DNA from: an uncultured Clostridia bacterium
Lineage (GTDB): Bacteria; Bacillota; Clostridia; TANB77; CAG-465
Direction: 5' to 3'
NCBI GenBank assembly: GCA_934169925.1
Contig: CAKPOO010000002.1
Coordinates: 124,001 to 188,000 of the forward strand
Length of the DNA: 64,000 nt
This document shows positions 43,345 through 50,876 of the stretch, piece by piece (within the stretch, counting starts at the first letter, position 1; every line of letters starts with the position of its first letter). The notes beneath the pieces were generated by a model, which was not told the origin of the DNA, made no database searches, and saw nothing but the letters and a program-made list of their open reading frames with translations. Both the position numbers and the translations under genes were made by a program.

Positions 43345-44517
43345 ATGGATAAAAAAACTGTAGAAGATATTAATTTAGATTCAAAAAAAGTTTTGGTTAG
43401 ATGTGATTTTAATGTTCCTTTAGATAAAGAAGGAAATATTACAAGTGATAAAAGAATAATAGAATCTTTAAAGACAATTAATTATTTACTTGATCATAAT
43501 TGTAAGATAATTCTTTGTTCACATATTGGAAAAACAGGTCAAAACAAAACTTTATTACCAGTTGCAAAAAGACTTTCAGAAATATATAACAAAAATATCA
43601 TGTTACTAAAAGATTATTATTCAAAAGACACAAAAAGAATAATTGATAGTATGAATGAAAAAGATATAGTTTTACTTGAAAATACTAGAATGTATGAGGG
43701 TGAAGAAAAAAATGATGTAGAACTTGCTAAAAAAATGGCTTCTTTTGCAGACGTATTTGTAAATGATGCATTTGGTTCTGCTCATAGAGCACATGCATCA
43801 ACTGAAGGGGTTACACATTATTTACCATCAGTATCAGGATTTTTAATTGAAAAAGAATTAAAAGCTTTAGATAAAGGAATAAATGAACCCAAAAGACCAC
43901 TTGTTGCAATTGTAGGTGGTTCAAAAGTTTCAAGTAAAATAGCTGTATTAAATGCTTTACTTGATAAGGTTGATACTTTACTTATTGGTGGTGCAATGAC
44001 ATACACTTTTATAAAAGCTGAAGGTGGAAAAATTGGTAAATCTTTATGTGAAGATGATAAACTAGATGTTGCAAAAGAAATCTTAGAAAAAGCAAAAGAA
44101 AAAAATGTAAAATTATTACTACCTGTAGATAACGTTGTTGCTACAGAAATGACAGAAGATGCACAAACAAAAATTACACCAGTAAATGCTGTTCCTAAGA
44201 ACATGATGGGACTTGATATTGGACCTGAAACTATAGAATTATTTAAAGAAGAAATAAAAAAGGCAAAGACTGTTGTATGGAATGGACCTGTTGGTGTGTT
44301 TGAAGTTGATAAATTTGCAAATGGTACAAAAGAAATTGCAACTGCCATGGCAAATTCAGATGCAATAACTATAATCGGTGGAGGAGATAGCGCTGCAGCT
44401 GTTGAAAAGTTTGGACTTGAAGAAAAAATGACACATGTTTCAACTGGTGGAGGAGCATCTTTAGAGCTTATGGAAGGTAAAAAATTACCTGGAATTGAAG
44501 CTTTAGAAAATAAATAA
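43345..44517 (+). CDS. pgk: Phosphoglycerate kinase
   Basis: Transfers phosphate from 1,3-bisphosphoglycerate to ADP. The 390-aa protein shows 'KVLVRCDFNVPLD' near the start, 'ILCSHIGKTG', 'LLENTRMYEGEEKND', 'VNDAFGSAHRAHASTEGVT', 'VAIVGGSKVSSKI' and the C-terminal nucleotide loop 'IGGGDSAAAVEKFG' with 'STGGGASLELMEGK'. The ATG at 43345 has AGGGGTGG upstream; an in-frame GTG at 43336 is part of that site. The second position of the classic HLGRP motif is varied (HIGKT). It follows gapA. Confidence 0.96.
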   Translation: MDKKTVEDINLDSKKVLVRCDFNVPLDKEGNITSDKRIIESLKTINYLLDHNCKIILCSHIGKTGQNKTLLPVAKRLSEIYNKNIMLLKDYYSKDTKRIIDSMNEKDIVLLENTRMYEGEEKNDVELAKKMASFADVFVNDAFGSAHRAHASTEGVTHYLPSVSGFLIEKELKALDKGINEPKRPLVAIVGGSKVSSKIAVLNALLDKVDTLLIGGAMTYTFIKAEGGKIGKSLCEDDKLDVAKEILEKAKEKNVKLLLPVDNVVATEMTEDAQTKITPVNAVPKNMMGLDIGPETIELFKEEIKKAKTVVWNGPVGVFEVDKFANGTKEIATAMANSDAITIIGGGDSAAAVEKFGLEEKMTHVSTGGGASLELMEGKKLPGIEALENK

Positions 44518-44539
44518 TAAAAATATAAAGGAATATAAT

Positions 44540-45130
44540 ATGGAAAATAGAAAAATATCAAATATCGCAACGAGAAGTGCGAATGTAAATAATAGTAATT
44601 TTAATTCAGCAAAAAATGTTAGTCCCAAAAAAGCATATCAAAAGACTAGTGCAAAAAAGAAGAAAAAGAAAAGTGTAAGTAAAAATATGTTAAAGATTTT
44701 AATATTAGTTTTTTGTGTTGCTTTGCTTGTATTTTTCATTAATATTAACAAAAAAATATCAGATAATGATAATATTTCAAAATTAAATGCAAAAAGTTAT
44801 GCGGTGCAAATTAAAAATTTGTATGATAGCAATCAATCTGAAAGAATATCAAAATTTTTAGAAGATGTTGCATCTATACAACAAGATGTTTATAACTATT
44901 TTTATTCTTCAAAAAATATTGATAAAACAAATGAGGAATTACAAAAAGAAGTAAATGAAAAATTTGAATCTGGTAACTTTTCAGATATTTCAGATGCTAA
45001 ACTTATTTTTTGGAATGGAACATGGAAATGTGATGAATATGGAAATGTAGTATTTAAATTTGCAAATAAAGATATTGAGCCAGCATGGATTGATGATTCT
45101 AGAGTTTCAGATTATATTGAAAAAAACTAG
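44540..45130 (+). CDS. Uncharacterised single-pass membrane protein
   Basis: A 196-residue protein inserted in the glycolytic cluster 22 bases after pgk. It has a basic Ser/Asn/Lys cytoplasmic N-terminus ('KKAYQKTSAKKKKKKS'), one membrane helix ('ILILVFCVALLVFFINI') and an outer domain of about 125 residues ('NEDLQKEVNEKFESGNFSD'-like region; Trp-rich 'LIFWNGTWKCDEYGN' and 'EPAWIDDSRVSDYIEKN'). No family recognised. Probably co-transcribed with pgk and ended by the terminator that follows. Confidence 0.75.
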   Translation: MENRKISNIATRSANVNNSNFNSAKNVSPKKAYQKTSAKKKKKKSVSKNMLKILILVFCVALLVFFININKKISDNDNISKLNAKSYAVQIKNLYDSNQSERISKFLEDVASIQQDVYNYFYSSKNIDKTNEELQKEVNEKFESGNFSDISDAKLIFWNGTWKCDEYGNVVFKFANKDIEPAWIDDSRVSDYIEKN

Positions 45131-45168
45131 AAAAATAAAGAACAAGGTTTTGCTTGTTCTTTATTTTT
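45131..45168 (+). terminator. Intrinsic terminator before tpiA
   Basis: Perfect 16-bp stem AAAAATAAAGAACAAG with its complement (45131-45146 and 45153-45168). Confidence 0.82.
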
Positions 45169-45184
45169 CCTATATTTAAATTAC

Positions 45185-45213
45185 TTGAATAAAATGTTAT
45201 TGTGTAGTAAAAT
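45185..45213 (+). promoter_or_regulatory. Promoter for tpiA
   Basis: TTGAAT (45185-45190), 17-base spacer, TAAAAT (45208-45213), 25 bases before the ATG with AAAGGGATG site. Confidence 0.72.
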
Positions 45214-45237
45214 AATAATATTGAAAGGGATGATTTT

Positions 45238-45984
45238 ATGAGAAAAAAGATAATTGCTGCTAATTGGAAAATGAATTACACAGTTAATCAAGCTGAGGAT
45301 TTTATAACTAAAATAAAGGATAGAATAAATACTGATGAAGTAGATGTTGTAGTTTGTCCTAACTTTGTTTCTATTGATAGAGTATCAAATATTTTAGAGG
45401 GAACAAATATAAAAACTGGGGCACAAAATGTATATTTTGAACCAAAGGGAGCATATACTGGCGAGACATCAGTAGATATGTTAATTGGTGCAAATGTTAA
45501 GTATTGTATAGTTGGCCATAGCGAAAGAAGAAGTTTGTTTAATGAAACAAATGAAATAGTAAATAAAAAAGTACATGCTTTACTAGAAAAAGATTTAAAC
45601 CCTATAGTTTGTGTTGGAGAAACTTTAGAGCAAAGAAATTCATCTAAGATGTTTGAAGTTGTTGGAAATCAAATAAAAGAATCTTTAAAAGATGTTTCTA
45701 AAGAACAAATGCAAAGAAATGTTGTAATTGCATATGAACCAATTTGGGCAATAGGTACAGGTGTTACTGCTACATCTACACAAGCACAAGAAATGTGCAA
45801 ATTTATACGTAGTTGTATATCAGCAATGTTTGATGAAAAGACATCTCAAATAGTAAGAATTCAATATGGTGGTAGTGTAAAACCAGCTAATGTAAAAGAA
45901 ATACTTGAAATGCCAGATATAGATGGTGCTTTAGTTGGTGGTGCAAGTCTTACTGAAGATTTTGTTGCTATTGTTAATTACTAA
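45238..45984 (+). CDS. tpiA: Triosephosphate isomerase
   Basis: Interconverts dihydroxyacetone phosphate and glyceraldehyde-3-phosphate. The 248-aa protein has 'IAANWKMN' (catalytic Asn/Lys), 'YCIVGHSERR' with His94, 'VIAYEPIWAIGTG' with catalytic Glu166, and phosphate loop 'IQYGGSVKPAN' plus 'GALVGGASL'. Normal length. Confidence 0.97.
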   Translation: MRKKIIAANWKMNYTVNQAEDFITKIKDRINTDEVDVVVCPNFVSIDRVSNILEGTNIKTGAQNVYFEPKGAYTGETSVDMLIGANVKYCIVGHSERRSLFNETNEIVNKKVHALLEKDLNPIVCVGETLEQRNSSKMFEVVGNQIKESLKDVSKEQMQRNVVIAYEPIWAIGTGVTATSTQAQEMCKFIRSCISAMFDEKTSQIVRIQYGGSVKPANVKEILEMPDIDGALVGGASLTEDFVAIVNY

Positions 45985-46012
45985 TTGTAATATTAAAAAA
46001 ATGTGATATAAT
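45985..46012 (+). promoter_or_regulatory. Possible internal promoter for gpmI
   Basis: TTGTAA (45985-45990), 16-base spacer, TATAAT (46007-46012), between tpiA and gpmI. Confidence 0.55.
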
Positions 46013-46040
46013 TAATAGGAATTTAAGGAAGGTAAATAAT

Positions 46041-47576
46041 ATGAAAAATAAATTAAGAATGCTAATTATTTTAGATGGAGTTGGAATAAACAAAGAAAAA
46101 AAAGGTAATGCGTTTTTACTTGCTAAGAAAAATAACATAGATAAATATTTATCTAAATATCCTACTACACATATAAAAACTAGTGGTATGGCAGTTGGGT
46201 TACCAGAAGGTCAAATGGGAAATTCAGAAGTTGGCCATACTAATATTGGTGCAGGTAGAATTGTATATCAAGAATTAACAAGAATAACTAAACAAATAGA
46301 AGATGGTGAATTTTTCAAAAATGAAGAATTAGTAGCTGCTATGGAAAATGTAAAGAAAAACAATTCATCTTTACATTTATTAGGTCTTGTATCAGATGGT
46401 GGTGTTCATGCTCATATTGATCATTTATTTGGATTACTTGAAATGGCTAAAAAATTTGGTATAGAAAATGTATATGTACATGCAATATTAGATGGAAGAG
46501 ATACAGCTCCAACATCTGCAGTTGAATATATCAAAAAATTAGAAGAAAAAATGAAAGAACTTGGAATTGGTCAAATTGCCACTTTATCTGGTAGATATTA
46601 TGCTATGGATAGAGATAATAGATGGGAAAGGGAAAAACTTGCATATGATGCTATGGTTTATGGAAAAGGTAATACTTTTAAAACTGCACAAAAGGCTATT
46701 GAAACATCATATGAAGCACAAGAATTTGATGAATTTGTAAAACCAATAGTTTTAACTAATTCTCAAAATGAACCTATTGCTAAAGTTTCAGAAAATGATA
46801 GTGTTATATTCTTTAACTTTAGACCAGATAGAGCAAGACAACTTACAAAAGCTTTTGTAAATGATAATTTTGATGGATTTGAAAGAGAAAAAATAAATAA
46901 TCTTTTCTTTGTTACAATGACTGAATATGATGCAAGTATTACTAATGTTAAAGTTGCGTTTAAACCTCAAAAATTAGTAAATACATTAGGAGAATATGTA
47001 TCTAAGAAAGGATATAACCAATTAAGAATAGCTGAAACAGAAAAATATGCACATGTTACATTCTTCTTTAATGGTGGTAGAGAAGAACCATATGAAGGTG
47101 AAGATAGAATTCTTGTTCCATCACCTAAAGTTGCTACATATGATTTAAAACCAGAAATGTCAGCTTATGAAGTAACTGATAAAGTATTAGAAGCAATGGA
47201 CTCACAAAAATATGATCTTATTATCATGAACTATGCAAATGGTGATATGGTAGGACATACTGGAAATGTTGAAAAAGCAATTGAAGCAGTTGAAGCTTTA
47301 GATGTATGTCTTGGTAAAGTAATATCTAAACTTGAAGAAATGAAAGGTGAAGCTATTATTACAGCTGATCATGGAAATTGTGAATATATGATTGATTTAC
47401 AAACAGGTGAACCAATAACTTCGCATTCTACATTTGATGTACCATTAATTTTAGTTTCAGATAGAGTAAAAGAACTAAGACCTGGAAGACTTTGTGATTT
47501 AGCACCAACAATGTTAGATTTAATGGGAGAAGAAATTCCAAAAGAAATGACAGGTGAATCTTTAGTAACATTATAG
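46041..47576 (+). CDS. gpmI: 2,3-bisphosphoglycerate-independent phosphoglycerate mutase
   Basis: Manganese-dependent mutase converting 3- to 2-phosphoglycerate, with an alkaline-phosphatase core and an inserted transferase domain. The 511-aa protein has 'LIILDGVGINKEKKGNAF', phosphoserine site 'GQMGNSEVGHTNIGAGR' (Ser62), 'HAILDGRDTAP', 'SGRYYAMDRDNRWER', 'NFRPDRARQ' and metal ligands 'ITADHGNCEYMID' and 'SHSTFDVP'. Spore-formers use this enzyme's metal and pH sensitivity to hold 3-phosphoglycerate in spores. eno, often next, is not in the window. Confidence 0.97.
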   Translation: MKNKLRMLIILDGVGINKEKKGNAFLLAKKNNIDKYLSKYPTTHIKTSGMAVGLPEGQMGNSEVGHTNIGAGRIVYQELTRITKQIEDGEFFKNEELVAAMENVKKNNSSLHLLGLVSDGGVHAHIDHLFGLLEMAKKFGIENVYVHAILDGRDTAPTSAVEYIKKLEEKMKELGIGQIATLSGRYYAMDRDNRWEREKLAYDAMVYGKGNTFKTAQKAIETSYEAQEFDEFVKPIVLTNSQNEPIAKVSENDSVIFFNFRPDRARQLTKAFVNDNFDGFEREKINNLFFVTMTEYDASITNVKVAFKPQKLVNTLGEYVSKKGYNQLRIAETEKYAHVTFFFNGGREEPYEGEDRILVPSPKVATYDLKPEMSAYEVTDKVLEAMDSQKYDLIIMNYANGDMVGHTGNVEKAIEAVEALDVCLGKVISKLEEMKGEAIITADHGNCEYMIDLQTGEPITSHSTFDVPLILVSDRVKELRPGRLCDLAPTMLDLMGEEIPKEMTGESLVTL

Positions 47577-47595
47577 AATTTTATGGAGGTTTGTT

Positions 47596-48414
47596 ATGGA
47601 AGAAAATTTTAATTTTGATGTACTTGAAAAAGAAGATGAAAATGAATTAGAAGAAGATTACGCTTTTTTTCAATGCCAAAATTGTGGAAGTTTTATTGAT
47701 GAAAATGAACCTCCATATAAAAAAATTAGTGAATATAAAGTTTGTCCATTTTGTGGTAAGAAAAATATAGATGGGAAGCTTTTTAAAAAAATTTCAAAAT
47801 TTGAATTTGAAGAAGCTATGAAATTTCAACAAAAAAAGAAAAAAGAAGTTCAAGAAAAAGAAGCTGCAAAAAAGAAAAAAGAAAATAAACAAAATTCTTT
47901 AAATAAAGTATTAAAGGATAAAATGAAAGAAGATATAAAAGATTTATATAAAGAATTAAATGATGATTTAAAGATGGGAAAAATATCACCAGAAAGATAT
48001 TATTGTTTAATGATTAATCTTTCATATAATATTGTTAAATATAATTCTAGAAGAATGGATGGAATCTCTTGGACTGATTTTAGGAAATATATAGTTGATA
48101 TTTCAAAACTTACTCTTGATTCGTATGATTTAAAAGTAGATTTAGATGATGCTTTAGATAACTATGAAAAAGAAAAGGATGAGTTATATTTAGAGTATAA
48201 TTTAAAAATTTTAGATGGAGCAGAAGATTTACAATCAGATCCTTACGAAGTTGAAGAGTTAAAAAAAGAAATAAGAACTACAGAGTATGAAATAAAAGCA
48301 CAAGAAAAGCTAAATGAAAAAGTTATGAAAAAAGATAAGTATATTACTGATAAAGAATTAAAAAAAGAAGAAAAAAACTTTAAAGAAATTTTAAAAAGAC
48401 AAACTAGTAAATAA
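47596..48414 (+). CDS. Zinc-ribbon, coiled-coil protein of unknown function
   Basis: A 272-residue protein 19 bases after gpmI, with TGGAGG upstream, so probably the last gene of that transcript. A treble-clef-like zinc ribbon lies near the start: 'FQCQNCGSFIDENEPP' and 'YKVCPFCGKKNI' give CxxC...CxxC. The rest is highly charged coiled coil ('EAMKFQQKKKKEVQEKEAAK', 'VEELKKEIRTTEYEIKAQ') around a short globular part with 'ISPERYYCLMINLSYNIV'. No family recognised. Confidence 0.75.
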   Translation: MEENFNFDVLEKEDENELEEDYAFFQCQNCGSFIDENEPPYKKISEYKVCPFCGKKNIDGKLFKKISKFEFEEAMKFQQKKKKEVQEKEAAKKKKENKQNSLNKVLKDKMKEDIKDLYKELNDDLKMGKISPERYYCLMINLSYNIVKYNSRRMDGISWTDFRKYIVDISKLTLDSYDLKVDLDDALDNYEKEKDELYLEYNLKILDGAEDLQSDPYEVEELKKEIRTTEYEIKAQEKLNEKVMKKDKYITDKELKKEEKNFKEILKRQTSK

Positions 48415-48446
48415 AAAACATGGCAATTTTATTACCATGTTTTTTT
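48413..48446 (+). terminator. Intrinsic terminator
   Basis: Stem AAAAACATGG with CCATGTTTTT (48414-48423 with 48435-48444) and T run. Confidence 0.8.
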
Positions 48447-48476
48447 GTTATAATGAAGAATTAATTTTCATTATAC

Positions 48477-48698
48477 TCAAGCCCATTTTGGATCGAGTAA
48501 TGTTTCCATCTGAATTTTTAATTCTTCATCACTAAGCTTTGAGAATCCTTCTAACATTTCTGCTAAATTATAAAGCTCATTAAATGAATTTCTTGAATTT
48601 AAGTTATCTGTATGCAAAAGCATCTTTAACTTTTCTTCGTCTAAGAATTTTGCAATTCTTTCTCCAAATAAACTGACTATAATGTTCTTATCTAACAT
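48477..48698 (-). CDS. Uncharacterised 73-aa orphan protein
   Basis: Small soluble, mostly helical, acidic protein ('MLDKNIIVSLFGERIAKFLD', 'EMLEGFSKLSDEELKIQM'). The ATG has AAGGA 9 bases upstream on the minus strand, and a promoter of the same TATACT type as the sigma-region-4-like gene lies about 60 bases further. Codon use matches the orphans at 48887-50672 next to it. Function unknown. Confidence 0.72.
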   Translation of the reverse strand: MLDKNIIVSLFGERIAKFLDEEKLKMLLHTDNLNSRNSFNELYNLAEMLEGFSKLSDEELKIQMETLLDPKWA

Positions 48699-48757
48699 AG
48701 AAGATCCTTTCTTCCCATTAGGGATTTAAAAAAATATTTATAAATTAATACGTAGTT

Positions 48758-48786
48758 AGTATAGCACAATAATATTGTAAAATCAA
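48758..48786 (-). promoter_or_regulatory. Promoter for 48477-48698
   Basis: Minus strand TTGATT (48786-48781), 17-base spacer, TATACT (48763-48758). Confidence 0.78.
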
Positions 48787-48840
48787 TAAAAATATAAAAA
48801 AGATTACATAATTTAAATTTATTTTATCTAATAGGTAGTA

Positions 48841-48867
48841 AAAAACCCCTGTTAAAATAACAGAGGT
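48841..48867 (-). terminator. Intrinsic terminator after 48887-49336
   Basis: On the minus strand ACCTCTGTTA/TAACAGGGGT stem (one G-T) followed by T6. Confidence 0.82.
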
Positions 48868-48886
48868 CCATTTTTTAAGGATTACT

Positions 48887-49336
48887 TTAAACTAGAATAC
48901 GAATACCCTTTGCAAATATGTCTTCAAGTTCATCGTTAGGCATAGCTTTAAGCTTTAGTATTATCCAATCATCCGAAGCACAAGGGTAATACTCATAAAC
49001 ATCAGCAATGATATCTGCAATATCTTTATATGATAAAGCTTTTAACTTGCTTACATTAGAATTTGAGAAAATTCCCTTTAATTCTACAAGAATATCAAGA
49101 GCTTTCTGTTCGTCAAAATCAATGCCCTTTAAAGTATCAACTGCATCCTTAGGAATATGAAATCTTTCTTCTGTCTGCTTAACTAATACTGAAAGCATTC
49201 TACCATTAGGTAATATTGAAACCTTAAAGTCTCTATCAACGATCTGTCCATCTGATTCTGTAAGTTCATGAATTGTCTGAACTTTTAAATCCTTATTCAC
49301 TTTTTCCTGTAAACTCAAATTAAACATAAAAAACAT
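48887..49336 (-). CDS. Uncharacterised 149-aa orphan protein
   Basis: I do not recognise this protein. The first half may be a small beta domain ('TESDGQIVDRDFKVSILPNG' and 'RMLSVLVKQTEERF'); the second half is helical ('DFDEQKALDILVELKGIF', 'LKALSYKDIADIIADVYEYY') and ends 'LEDIFAKGIRILV'. It starts 'MFFMFNLSLQEKV'; GGAGG is 7 bases before the ATG at 49336. It is transcribed from a perfect consensus promoter back-to-back with that of 49503-50672 and ends in its own terminator. Codon use differs from the AT-rich core genes. Confidence 0.78.
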   Translation of the reverse strand: MFFMFNLSLQEKVNKDLKVQTIHELTESDGQIVDRDFKVSILPNGRMLSVLVKQTEERFHIPKDAVDTLKGIDFDEQKALDILVELKGIFSNSNVSKLKALSYKDIADIIADVYEYYPCASDDWIILKLKAMPNDELEDIFAKGIRILV

Positions 49337-49378
49337 CCTCCTTAATAAACTAGGATTAAAACAACTGGTTACACCGAG

Positions 49379-49407
49379 ATTATAACACTAAAGAATAATT
49401 TTGTCAA
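49379..49407 (-). promoter_or_regulatory. Perfect consensus promoter for 48887-49336
   Basis: Minus strand TTGACA (49407-49402), 17-base spacer, TATAAT (49384-49379). Confidence 0.88.
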
Positions 49408-49424
49408 CAAAATTTAACAAAAAG

Positions 49425-49453
49425 TTGACATAAAGAAAAAATGATGCTATACT
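49425..49453 (+). promoter_or_regulatory. Near-perfect promoter for 49503-50672
   Basis: TTGACA (49425-49430), 17-base spacer, TATACT (49448-49453). The two -35 boxes of this divergent pair are 17 bases apart. Confidence 0.88.
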
Positions 49454-49502
49454 TTACTAGGTACAAAAGTAAGTAATCTTATTTAATAATAGGAGGAGTA
49501 AT

Positions 49503-50672
49503 ATGAGTAATGAAATCAAGACTCGTGAGTCATTATTAAACGAAAAGGTGTATAACAATTGTAAATTCTTTGAAGAACTGCTACAAGCTGCTGTACTTCT
49601 TGGTCTTATGGAAGAAAAAGAGGCTTATGCATATGTAAGTAGTATGTCTGATGCAATAATGAGTGTTGTGTATAAAACTATCGGTGAATTAGAGATCAAT
49701 GTAACAGAGGTAAGTAAGATAATTGTTAACAATAACATATACATTTTATCTATGTACTTAATGACTATGAAACCAGTAGAAGCATACAATTTAATAAGAG
49801 AAACACCGGCTGCAGATTTATTAGATGCTGCAATTGATTACTATGTTGCAACATGTAATAAATTGAAAAATTTAGTGTTAATTAGAAAAAATGTATGCCA
49901 GGCATTAAAGCATCCAAGAAAAGAGTTGATTGCTACGTTAAATGAAGCTTTAACATATAACGCAAATTTTAGTGAGCTATCAACAATAACAATTGCTTTT
50001 AGTGATTATATTCCAATGGCTGCTTTTTATCATGATGATAGTCTTCTTGTTTCATTAAAGAACATAATAGACATTATGTATATTGAAAATTCGATCTTTA
50101 ACAAATTTGATAATGGTGTAATTGAAAAATTGCGCATTAAAAATAAAGAGATTGAAAGTAAGAATACTGAAGCTGCTGAAAAGTCAATGGAGGAAGAAAT
50201 TTTAGCTGAAGCTAAGATACGTGCAAAAGAAAGGATAGCTGATTACAAAAAGCAAAATTCTGGAAAGTATGCTTCAAAACTTACAAGATTTGAAAAAGAT
50301 CAAATTTTAGAAGAAGAGATTGCAAAACTTGAAAGTGAGAAAAGAGAGCAGTTTGATGATGAAGAGTTTAAAAGAAAGATGGATCTTTCAAATGTTGCAA
50401 CATTAACATCACCATTAAGAGAGCTGTTAATTGAGTTTTGTTATGAGCTTATAAAGTTTAGAAGCAGTAACTTAATTGATCTTAAAGTTGGTAAATTTGT
50501 GTTTGTGACTAATCTTTACAAGCAGGGTGAAGAAAGAATAAAGGCTATGAAAGAGCAGGGAGAGGATGTAACTTTTATCGAAAATCCAATCTTTGATTTG
50601 CTTTTTAACAAGCAAGAGTCAATTTGTTTTACAGATGAAGAAAAAAGATATATAAGAGAAAATCTTTTTTAA
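49503..50672 (+). CDS. Uncharacterised helical 389-aa orphan protein
   Basis: Unrecognised, mostly helical soluble protein. Residues 1-190 form a bundle-like region ('AYAYVSSMSDAIMSVVYKTI', 'NVTEVSKIIVNNNIYILSMY'), about 200-290 a charged coiled coil ('SMEEEILAEAKIRAKERIAD', 'QILEEEIAKLESEKREQFDD'), and the last 90 residues a second helical domain ending 'FTDEEKRYIRENLF'. ATG preceded by AGGAGG. It faces 48887-49336 across the divergent promoter, so the two are probably regulated together. Codon use (AAG, AAC, ATC, GAG) matches the other orphans and not RNase J downstream. Confidence 0.8.
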   Translation: MSNEIKTRESLLNEKVYNNCKFFEELLQAAVLLGLMEEKEAYAYVSSMSDAIMSVVYKTIGELEINVTEVSKIIVNNNIYILSMYLMTMKPVEAYNLIRETPAADLLDAAIDYYVATCNKLKNLVLIRKNVCQALKHPRKELIATLNEALTYNANFSELSTITIAFSDYIPMAAFYHDDSLLVSLKNIIDIMYIENSIFNKFDNGVIEKLRIKNKEIESKNTEAAEKSMEEEILAEAKIRAKERIADYKKQNSGKYASKLTRFEKDQILEEEIAKLESEKREQFDDEEFKRKMDLSNVATLTSPLRELLIEFCYELIKFRSSNLIDLKVGKFVFVTNLYKQGEERIKAMKEQGEDVTFIENPIFDLLFNKQESICFTDEEKRYIRENLF

Positions 50673-50676
50673 ATTT

Positions 50677-50707
50677 AAGGCAGTGGTTATAATTACCACT
50701 GCTTTTT
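50677..50707 (+). terminator. Intrinsic terminator after 49503-50672
   Basis: Stem GCAGTGGT with ACCACTGC (50680-50687 and 50695-50702) followed by T5. Confidence 0.82.
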
Positions 50708-50708
50708 A

Positions 50709-50737
50709 TTGACTTATTGTCTATTTTATGTTAAAAT
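50709..50737 (+). promoter_or_regulatory. Promoter for the RNase J gene
   Basis: TTGACT (50709-50714), 17-base spacer, TAAAAT (50732-50737). It leaves an unusually long leader of about 130 bases. Confidence 0.6.
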
Positions 50738-50770
50738 TATTATGTTATTTTAGTTACGTTTTGATAAATA

Positions 50771-50794
50771 TAGCTTTAAGCTATTTTTTATATA
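50771..50794 (+). promoter_or_regulatory. Terminator-like hairpin in the RNase J leader
   Basis: ATAGCT/AGCTAT short stem followed by T6 inside the leader of 50877-52835, a candidate attenuator or RNase processing site. Weak stem, so uncertain. Confidence 0.4.
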
Positions 50795-50876
50795 TTAATT
50801 ATAAGTTGTACGGTTTTTATTTAAGTTTAGTGTAGATTGAAAAAAGAATATTTTAAGTTAAGAAGGGAAGAATTAA

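Noticed and set aside
43818..44570. 250-codon open frame opposite pgk
   Set aside because: Shadow of a strongly conserved gene; its Ser/Thr/Pro-rich translation has no domain and no ribosome binding site or promoter of its own.
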